64,000 nt of DNA from Pseudarthrobacter sp. NBSH8 (lineage in GTDB: Bacteria; Actinomycetota; Actinomycetes; Actinomycetales; Micrococcaceae), in assembly GCF_014217545.1 (NCBI RefSeq), contig NZ_CP043178.1:1488001-1552000 (forward strand). The letters are read 5' to 3'. Shown here piece by piece: positions 58,583 to 64,000 of the stretch (its first letter is position 1; each line of letters begins with the position of its first letter). Under the pieces are notes generated by a model. That model made no database searches. It was not told the DNA's origin and saw only the letters and a list, made by a program, of their open reading frames with translations. The position numbers and the translations under genes are program-made.

Positions 58583-59362
58583 GTGTTCTATTGGGTCATT
58601 AAGCGGATCTTCCTGGGGCCGGTGCTACGGCTTCTTTTCCGCCCCTGGGTCAAAGGCCTGGACAATGTTCCGGCGCAGGGGGCGGCCATTATCGCCTCGA
58701 ACCATCTGTCTTTCTCCGACTCCATCTTCATGCCGCTGATGGTTCGAAGGCCGGTGGTTTTCCTGGCCAAGTCCGAGTACTTCACCGGCACGGGCCTCAA
58801 GGGCAGGCTGACGGCCCTCTTCTTCAGGCTCACCAACCAGTTGCCCATGGACAGGTCCGGCGGCGCGGCATCGGCCGTATCGCTCAATGCCGGCATGGAT
58901 GTCCTGACCGGCGGTGGACTGCTGGGCATCTACCCTGAAGGCACCCGCAGCCCCGACGCACGCCTGTACCGGGGAAAGGTGGGAGTCGCCAGGCTCGCCC
59001 TGGAGGCTGGAGTGCCCGTGATTCCCGTGGCAATGATCGGCACGGACAAGGTTCAGCCCATCGGCAAACGGATGCCGAATATCCGGCGGATCGGCATGAT
59101 TTTCGGTGCTCCGCTGGATTTCAGCCAATTCTCCGACCAGGCGGAGGACCGGCTGGTCCAGCGCAAGGTCACCGACGAGATCATGTTCGAGCTGATGCGC
59201 CTCTCCGGCCAGGAGTACGTGGACGAGTACGCCGCCGTGGTTAAGCTCCGCCTTGCGGGAGCAGCGGCGACCGGGGCTGGCGGTGCCTCCGCGAAACGGG
59301 CTGAATCTGACGGCGGTGCCGAGGGCACTGAGACCGAGGGTAAGGACCCGGCAGCCGGCTGA
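58583..59362 (+). CDS. 1-Acyl-sn-glycerol-3-phosphate acyltransferase (second PlsC-type)
   Basis: A 259-residue PlsC-family protein beginning VFYWVIKRIFLGPVLRLLF, a hydrophobic N-terminal anchor. The catalytic motif is NHLSFSDS near residue 42, with LPMDRSG, IYPEGTRSPDARLYRGKVGVARLAL and VIPVAMIGT. The last 35 residues are Gly/Ala/Glu-rich. It differs from the plsC at 41145 (NHISFLD). The GTG at 58583 was chosen for the family N-terminus and GGAGAGG upstream; GTG 58526, close to the -10 box, would add 19 residues. Divergent from the hydrolases, upstream of aroG. Confidence 0.88.
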   Translation: MFYWVIKRIFLGPVLRLLFRPWVKGLDNVPAQGAAIIASNHLSFSDSIFMPLMVRRPVVFLAKSEYFTGTGLKGRLTALFFRLTNQLPMDRSGGAASAVSLNAGMDVLTGGGLLGIYPEGTRSPDARLYRGKVGVARLALEAGVPVIPVAMIGTDKVQPIGKRMPNIRRIGMIFGAPLDFSQFSDQAEDRLVQRKVTDEIMFELMRLSGQEYVDEYAAVVKLRLAGAAATGAGGASAKRAESDGGAEGTETEGKDPAAG

Positions 59363-59421
59363 CTGTGACGCCGCTCTCGGGACGCGTGACGGTCAGGTGT
59401 CCTGAAGCCAGCCGCGCACAT

Positions 59422-59427
59422 TAGTCT
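59422..59427 (+). promoter_or_regulatory. -10 box (TAGTCT) of a probable leaderless DAHP synthase promoter
   Basis: TAGTCT ends six bases before the GTG at 59434, with no ribosome binding site between. Confidence 0.45.
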
Positions 59428-59433
59428 TAGATA

Positions 59434-60825
59434 GTGACTGAGCTATCTGCAAAACCTGCCTTTTCGCTGTCCAGCACCGCCCAGAGCGGAGCAGCCAATT
59501 ATCCTGGCCTGGATGTTTGGCGTGACCTTCCCGTTTCCCAGCAGCCCAGCTGGCAGGACAAGGACGTTTTCGACGCATCTGTCGGGGAACTTTCCGTGCT
59601 GCCGCCGCTGGTTTTCGCCGGCGAAGTGGACGTTCTCCGTGAACGGCTGGCAGCTGCCGCGGAGGGCAAAGCCTTCCTGCTGCAAGGTGGCGACTGTGCT
59701 GAGACCTTTGAAGCGGCAACGGCGGACAAGATCAGCGCCCGGGTCAAGACCATCCTGCAGATGGCAGTGGTGCTCACTTACGGCGCGGCGATGCCGGTCA
59801 TCAAGATGGGCCGGATGGCCGGCCAGTTCGCCAAGCCCCGCTCGTCCAACGACGAGACCCGCGACGGCGTGACCCTGCCGGCGTACCGAGGCGACATCGT
59901 CAACGGCTACGAGTTCACTCCCGAGTCCCGTGGCCATGACGCCGCCCGGATGCTCAAGGCCTACCACACGTCCGCCTCCACGCTGAACCTCATCAGGGCC
60001 TTCACGCAGGGCGGCTTCGCGGACCTGCGCTCCGTGCACCAGTGGAACAAGGGTTTCACCGAAAACCCGGCGCACGCCCGTTACGAATCCCTCGCCCGAG
60101 ACATCGACCGTGCCATCAAGTTCATGGCCTCCTGCGGCGCTGATTTCGAAGCACTCAAGCGGGTGGAATTCTTCGCCAGCCACGAGGCCCTGCTGCTGGA
60201 CTACGAGCGTGCACTGACCCGCATCGATTCGCGTACCGGTTTCCCGTATGACACCTCGGCGCATTTCCTGTGGATCGGGGAGCGTACGCGCGAACTTGAC
60301 CACGCGCACGTTGACTTCCTCTCACGCGTCCGGAATCCCATTGGCGTGAAGCTGGGCCCGTCGACAACCGGCGACGACGCCCTCCGCCTCATCGACAAGC
60401 TGGACCCCGAGCGGGAGCCGGGCAGGCTGACGTTCATCACGCGCATGGGAGCGGGCAATATCCGCGAGAAGCTTCCTGCCATTGTGGAGAAGGTCACGGC
60501 CTCCGGCGCTAAGGTTCTCTGGGTCACCGATCCGATGCACGGCAACACGGTTACGTCGCCGAACGGCTACAAGACCCGCAACTTCGACGACGTCATTGAT
60601 GAAGTACGCGGTTTCTTCGAAGTGCACCAGGCCCTGGGCACGGTTCCCGGTGGCCTCCATGTGGAGATGACCGGTGACGACGTCGCGGAATGCCTGGGCG
60701 GTGCCGATCCGGTGGACCAGGAATCGTTCCTCGACAAGTACGAGTCGGTCTGCGATCCGCGACTGAACCACATGCAGTCCCTCGAAATGGCGTTCCTCGT
60801 GGCCGGAGCACTGGCCAAGCACTGA
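59434..60825 (+). CDS. aroG: 3-Deoxy-7-phosphoheptulonate synthase, class II
   Basis: A 463-residue plant-type (class II) DAHP synthase, the first step of aromatic biosynthesis from PEP and erythrose 4-phosphate. Conserved parts are the metal cysteine in LLQGGDCAETF near residue 87, KMGRMAGQFAKPRS, the YRGDIVNGYEF segment, GVKLGPSTTGDD, FITRMGAGNIREKLP, VTDPMHGNT and HVEMTGDDVAECLGG. Length matches the actinobacterial AroG. In mycobacteria it partners with a small chorismate mutase, not seen here. Followed by a hairpin that overlaps the end of the convergent kinase gene. Confidence 0.95.
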   Translation: MTELSAKPAFSLSSTAQSGAANYPGLDVWRDLPVSQQPSWQDKDVFDASVGELSVLPPLVFAGEVDVLRERLAAAAEGKAFLLQGGDCAETFEAATADKISARVKTILQMAVVLTYGAAMPVIKMGRMAGQFAKPRSSNDETRDGVTLPAYRGDIVNGYEFTPESRGHDAARMLKAYHTSASTLNLIRAFTQGGFADLRSVHQWNKGFTENPAHARYESLARDIDRAIKFMASCGADFEALKRVEFFASHEALLLDYERALTRIDSRTGFPYDTSAHFLWIGERTRELDHAHVDFLSRVRNPIGVKLGPSTTGDDALRLIDKLDPEREPGRLTFITRMGAGNIREKLPAIVEKVTASGAKVLWVTDPMHGNTVTSPNGYKTRNFDDVIDEVRGFFEVHQALGTVPGGLHVEMTGDDVAECLGGADPVDQESFLDKYESVCDPRLNHMQSLEMAFLVAGALAKH

Positions 60826-60853
60826 CCGCCCGATGCGGAGTCAGGCTTCCACG

Positions 60854-60886
60854 GTGGTGTGGCCGGCAGACCGCCGGCTACACCAC
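60854..60886. terminator. Terminator hairpin between DAHP synthase and kinase genes
   Basis: GTGGTGTGGCCGGC pairs with GCCGGCTACACCAC (14 bp including one G-U) around a five-base loop. It overlaps the last codons of the minus-strand kinase gene. Confidence 0.7.
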
Positions 60887-62938
60887 GGTGAGGGTAACAA
60901 CGGAGCCTTCAGGCACCTTCTTCTTCACCGGGTCCTGATCACGAACCGTGCCGAAGAAGCCGCCGAGGATATTGTTTACCCGTACCTCGAAGCCCAGCGC
61001 ACGCAGCGCTGCTTCGGCTTCTTTGGCTTGTTTGCCGATGAAGCTGGGGACTTCAACGAGTTTGGGTCCGTCGGAAATGGTCAGCGTCACTGCGCCGCCC
61101 TTGGTCAGGGTGCCGGTCGCGGGCGACTGTGCGGCAACTGAGCCCTTGGGCACCTTGGGATCGTTGACTTCGTCCTTCGCGACATCGGCCTTGAGGCCGG
61201 CAGCTTCGATGGCGTCGACGGCGGCGTTCTTCGCCAGTCCCACCACTGACGGGACCGGGATCGGCTGCGGCCCCTTGGAGACCAGAAGATTGACCGGGGT
61301 GCCGTGGCGCGCGGGGGCCGCGGCAGCCGGTTCCTGGGAGAGCACGACGCCGGCGGCAACGGCGCCGTCAAATTGTTCAGTGACGGTGCCGAGCGCCATT
61401 TCAGCCTGGTTCAGTGCATTTTTCGCGTCGTCAAGCGTTCCGCCGGTCAGTTTCGGGAGTTCATAGAGTTGCGGGCCCTGGGAAACAAACAAGGACACCG
61501 GCTGATACTTCCGAGTCTCCGTTCCGGCAGTCGGGTCGGAGCCCACCACGAGGCCGGAGGGAACGTCGTCGTCAAAGACATCGTTGGTCCGTGACTGGAA
61601 CCCCGCCTCGCTCAGCAGTTGCTGCGCCTGGGCCACCGACTTGTTGGCGACCACCGGAATGGTGCCCGGGGACCCGGGACCCATGCCGAAGAACCAGCCG
61701 GCTCCTGTGGCAAGCAATGCGATGATGACCAGGACCACCACCCAGAGGACGCCGCGGCGCCGCGGGTTGCCCTCCCGCAGGCTCCGGACCGGGGTGGCCG
61801 CAGCCCGCGCCCTTGCCTTCTCGTCCTCCCTGTCGAGCCTGCGCCGGGCGCGTTTGCTGATGGGAATCGCTGCCGGGACGGCGTCTTGAGCTTCAAGCCT
61901 GTAATGCGCTTCCGGCCGGTACTGTTCGCCTGGCCGGAAGTTGGCGTCGGCCGGATACAGGGCTTGCGGACCCTGCGGTGAGTGCTGTGGCTGGGGCCGG
62001 GAGAAGGACGACATTACGGCTGTGGGATTGTTGGTGCGGGCGATGACCTCGGTGTGGTTCTGCTGTCCTGCGGGGGCTGCTGCCGGTGGCATGAGGTCCA
62101 GTTCGGCGTCCGTGAGATTGGTCCTGATGTGGCGCAGTTCCTGCAGCAGGGCGTTGCCGTCGACGGGGCGGTTCTCGGGATCGTTTGCGGTGCACCACTG
62201 GACGAGTTCATCCACTTCGGCGGCGAGGCCGGGCACCAAGGCCGAGGGCGGACTGACTGTTTCATTCACGTGCTTGTACGCAACCTGGATGGGGACCTCG
62301 CCGTCGTACGGCTGCTGGCCGGTCAACATCTCAAAGAGCATGATGCCCACGGAGTAGATATCGCTCCGGGTATCAGCCTGTTTTCCGAGCACAAGCTCGG
62401 GCGAGAGGTAACCCACGGTACCGATGAGTGTCCCGGTGCTCGTGGACGTCGTCACCGCACGGGCCAGCCCGAAGTCGCCGATCTTGATCCGGCCGTCGTC
62501 CGCGATCAGGACGTTCTCCGGTTTCACATCCCGGTGGATCAGCCCCGCAGCGTGGGCCGCGCCGAGGCCTTGCACTACCGGATCAATCAGGGCGAGGGCC
62601 AGCCGGGGAGGCAGTGCACCTCTGGATCTGATGACGTCCCGGAGGGTGTGGCCCTTGATGTGTTCCATTACCAGATAGGCCGTCTGGCCGTCGTTGCCCT
62701 GGTCCAGGACTCCCACAACGTGGGCGTGGGACAGCTTCGCGGCGGCCTTCGCCTCGCGGCCCAGCCGGTCCAGGAACGTCTCGTCGGTGGCGAGGTGGGG
62801 ATGGAGGACCTTCAGGGCAACATCGCGTTCCAGCCGGAGGTCCGTTGCCAGATATACCGTCGACATGCCGCCGCGCGCAAGTTTAGAGCGGACGGCGTAG
62901 CGGTTGTCCACCAGCGTTCCAACGAGAAGGTCTGACAC
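60878..62938 (-). CDS. Transmembrane Ser/Thr protein kinase with four PASTA domains (PknB-like)
   Basis: A 686-residue receptor kinase. The N-lobe has RGGMSTVYLATD and the catalytic lysine in VALKVL; HRDVKPENVL and DFGLA form the catalytic core with SPE later. A proline-rich juxtamembrane part is followed by one membrane segment near residues 392-415, then four extracellular PASTA repeats (IPVVANKSVAQAQQLL, YELPKLTGGTLDDAKNAL, IPVPSVVGLAKNAAVDAI, VEVPSFIGKQAKEAEAAL). PASTA domains bind muropeptides or lipid II, so it links cell-wall state to cytosolic phosphorylation; GarA would be a natural substrate. GTG 62938 chosen (TAGGGT ten bases upstream); GTG 62950 overlaps that box. Confidence 0.93.
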   Translation of the reverse strand: MSDLLVGTLVDNRYAVRSKLARGGMSTVYLATDLRLERDVALKVLHPHLATDETFLDRLGREAKAAAKLSHAHVVGVLDQGNDGQTAYLVMEHIKGHTLRDVIRSRGALPPRLALALIDPVVQGLGAAHAAGLIHRDVKPENVLIADDGRIKIGDFGLARAVTTSTSTGTLIGTVGYLSPELVLGKQADTRSDIYSVGIMLFEMLTGQQPYDGEVPIQVAYKHVNETVSPPSALVPGLAAEVDELVQWCTANDPENRPVDGNALLQELRHIRTNLTDAELDLMPPAAAPAGQQNHTEVIARTNNPTAVMSSFSRPQPQHSPQGPQALYPADANFRPGEQYRPEAHYRLEAQDAVPAAIPISKRARRRLDREDEKARARAAATPVRSLREGNPRRRGVLWVVVLVIIALLATGAGWFFGMGPGSPGTIPVVANKSVAQAQQLLSEAGFQSRTNDVFDDDVPSGLVVGSDPTAGTETRKYQPVSLFVSQGPQLYELPKLTGGTLDDAKNALNQAEMALGTVTEQFDGAVAAGVVLSQEPAAAAPARHGTPVNLLVSKGPQPIPVPSVVGLAKNAAVDAIEAAGLKADVAKDEVNDPKVPKGSVAAQSPATGTLTKGGAVTLTISDGPKLVEVPSFIGKQAKEAEAALRALGFEVRVNNILGGFFGTVRDQDPVKKKVPEGSVVTLTVV

Positions 62939-62975
62939 TTGTTCCTGCACCCTACGATACTAATCCCGCATGGAA

Positions 62976-63008
62976 AAGGGTCCGAACCGACGTGCGGTCC
63001 GGACCCTT
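62976..63008 (-). terminator. Terminator hairpin after the LysM protein gene
   Basis: A 14-bp stem with one mismatch (AAGGGTCCGAACCG against CGGTCCGGACCCTT) and a five-base loop; on the minus strand it ends in TTTTCC. It lies between the LysM gene and the kinase promoter. Confidence 0.8.
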
Positions 63009-63064
63009 ATCGTTATCCCCGGGCTGGCTTCAGCAAGCCCGCGGGGGAGCTGTTATGCGGTGGT

Positions 63065-64000
63065 TTAGCCGAAGTTCTTTTGGTGCGCCTTGATCGCAGC
63101 TACGTAGGCCTTGGTGTCGTCGTACATACCGTATTTGCTGACCGAGTACTGGCCCTGGTAGTACCCCGCTATGGCTGTGTCCTCGTCCTTGCTGGTGGCG
63201 ATGAGGCGCTTGATGATCGCCACGCCGGCCGTTGCGTTGTCGTAGGGGTCCAGCAGGTTGAGCTTCCGCCCTACGAGGTCTGACGCCCACTGCCCGGAGG
63301 AGGGGATGACCTGCATGGTGCCGATCGCGTTGGCCGGTGACACCGCTCGCTGGTCAAAGCCGGACTCCTGTTGCGCGAAGGCCAGAGCCAGGGTGGGGTC
63401 TACCCCCAACTGGCGGGCCGTGTCGGCCACAATTGCGCGCATCTCAGCCCGGGACGGTACGGGAGAGGCGTTCAGCAAGGCCTTGTTTTCGTTGGCGGAG
63501 CTCACAACGGCCGCGGGGTAGGTGAAGCCCAGGAAGGAGCTCGCTACCAGTGGAGCGGCGGGGGCCGCGGGGGCAGCCGGGGTGGAGGAAGCGGGCTGGA
63601 TGGAGGCGCCCGGAATGACCAGCTTGTTGCCGGGGTAGATGACAGTACTCATGCTCAGCTGGTTGGCCGCCAGGATGTCCGAGAGCTTGACGCCGTGCCG
63701 GGAGGCGATCGCTGACAGGGTGTCCCCGGCCTTGATCGTGTATGAACCGCCGGGAGCTGGTGCGGGAGCTGGTGCGACGGGAGCGGAAGTAGGCTGGACT
63801 GCTGCAGCCGGTGCTGCAGCAGCACCCGCGCCCACGTTGATCTTCTGGCCCGGGTAGATGATGGAGCGCATGTTCAGGCCGTTCCAGCTGAAAACATCGG
63901 ACAAGCTGACGTTGTGCCGGGCCGCGATGGCGCCGAGTGTATCGCCGGCTTTTACCGTGTAGCTGCCTCCGGCATTGGCCGGAGCGGCCGCGGTGGGGGC
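63065..64000 (-). CDS. Secreted LysM lytic transglycosylase, 5' partial
   Basis: The frame is open to the window edge, so the start and any signal peptide are outside. Visible are two LysM domains (YTVKAGDTLGAIAARHNVSLSDV and YTIKAGDTLSAIASRHGVKLSDI, each closing with IIYPG/VIYPG), joined by Ala/Pro linkers, and a C-terminal SLT domain: DPTLALAFAQQESGFDQRAVSP with the catalytic Glu, IGTMQVIPSSGQW and YYQGQYSVSKYG. It should bind and cleave peptidoglycan at the cell surface. It lies upstream of the PASTA kinase on the same strand, with a terminator between. Confidence 0.92.
   Translation of the reverse strand, partial: APTAAAPANAGGSYTVKAGDTLGAIAARHNVSLSDVFSWNGLNMRSIIYPGQKINVGAGAAAAPAAAVQPTSAPVAPAPAPAPGGSYTIKAGDTLSAIASRHGVKLSDILAANQLSMSTVIYPGNKLVIPGASIQPASSTPAAPAAPAAPLVASSFLGFTYPAAVVSSANENKALLNASPVPSRAEMRAIVADTARQLGVDPTLALAFAQQESGFDQRAVSPANAIGTMQVIPSSGQWASDLVGRKLNLLDPYDNATAGVAIIKRLIATSKDEDTAIAGYYQGQYSVSKYGMYDDTKAYVAAIKAHQKNFG

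Overview
The window reads as a chromosomal segment of a high-GC actinobacterium of the Micrococcaceae, most like Arthrobacter/Pseudarthrobacter. The grounds are the 16S and 23S sequence types, the GC-rich third codon positions, a mycothiol-dependent enzyme, PASTA kinase and GarA genes, and many leaderless genes with a TANNNT -10 box 6-9 bases before the start codon. This placement rests on recognition, not on a database search. I see no phage, IS element, plasmid backbone or CRISPR array.

Layout. 1-6.4 kb: end of a PNPOx-family oxidase, a mycothiol-dependent enzyme, an alkylation-repair cluster (ada-alkA fusion, ogt, 3-methyladenine glycosylase) and the RNA polymerase recycling helicase HelR. 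6.4-14 kb: tyrS, then a complete rrn operon (16S-23S-5S, no spacer tRNA) with promoter, boxA-like elements, processing stems and a 15-bp terminator hairpin. 14-24.8 kb: a repeat-rich TPR protein, HAD phosphatase, small protein, tlyA, nadK, recN, pyrG, NUDIX, xerD and a second NUDIX gene, in the order known from Mycobacterium tuberculosis Rv1691-Rv1701 but without the Rv1697/Rv1698 pair. 25-31.4 kb: a propionate (2-methylcitrate cycle) module, prpDBC plus a GntR regulator facing prpE, with two palindromic operators between them. 31.5-35.4 kb: a C4-dicarboxylate two-component system whose kinase gene is frameshifted, divergent from dctA. 35.6-43.4 kb: parA, scpA, scpB, rluB, tyrA, cmk, plsC, der, again parallel to Rv1708-Rv1713, followed by tRNA-Pro. 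43.7-49.4 kb: an Fpg/Nei glycosylase and a membrane protein, then gcvH-garA-merR-DUF151-merR (parallel to Rv1826-Rv1830) and an orphan ParA-type ATPase. 49.6-64 kb: pyc, an acyl-CoA ligase, a ROK glucokinase, two tandem alpha/beta hydrolases with a membrane protein, a PlsC-type acyltransferase, class II DAHP synthase, a PASTA Ser/Thr kinase and a secreted LysM lytic transglycosylase cut by the window edge.

How it works together. Most of the window is conserved housekeeping: translation (tyrS, rrn, tlyA, rluB, tRNA-Pro, der), nucleotide and cofactor supply (pyrG, cmk, nadK), chromosome maintenance (recN, xerD, scpAB, parA) and lipid acylation. The accessory parts are metabolic: propionate oxidation, dicarboxylate uptake and pyruvate carboxylation feed or refill the TCA cycle, and GarA with a PASTA kinase suggests phosphorylation control of the same node. 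The least explained items are the 40-residue repeat protein beside the rrn operon, several palindromes and short upstream ORFs, the frameshifted kinase and the orphan ParA.
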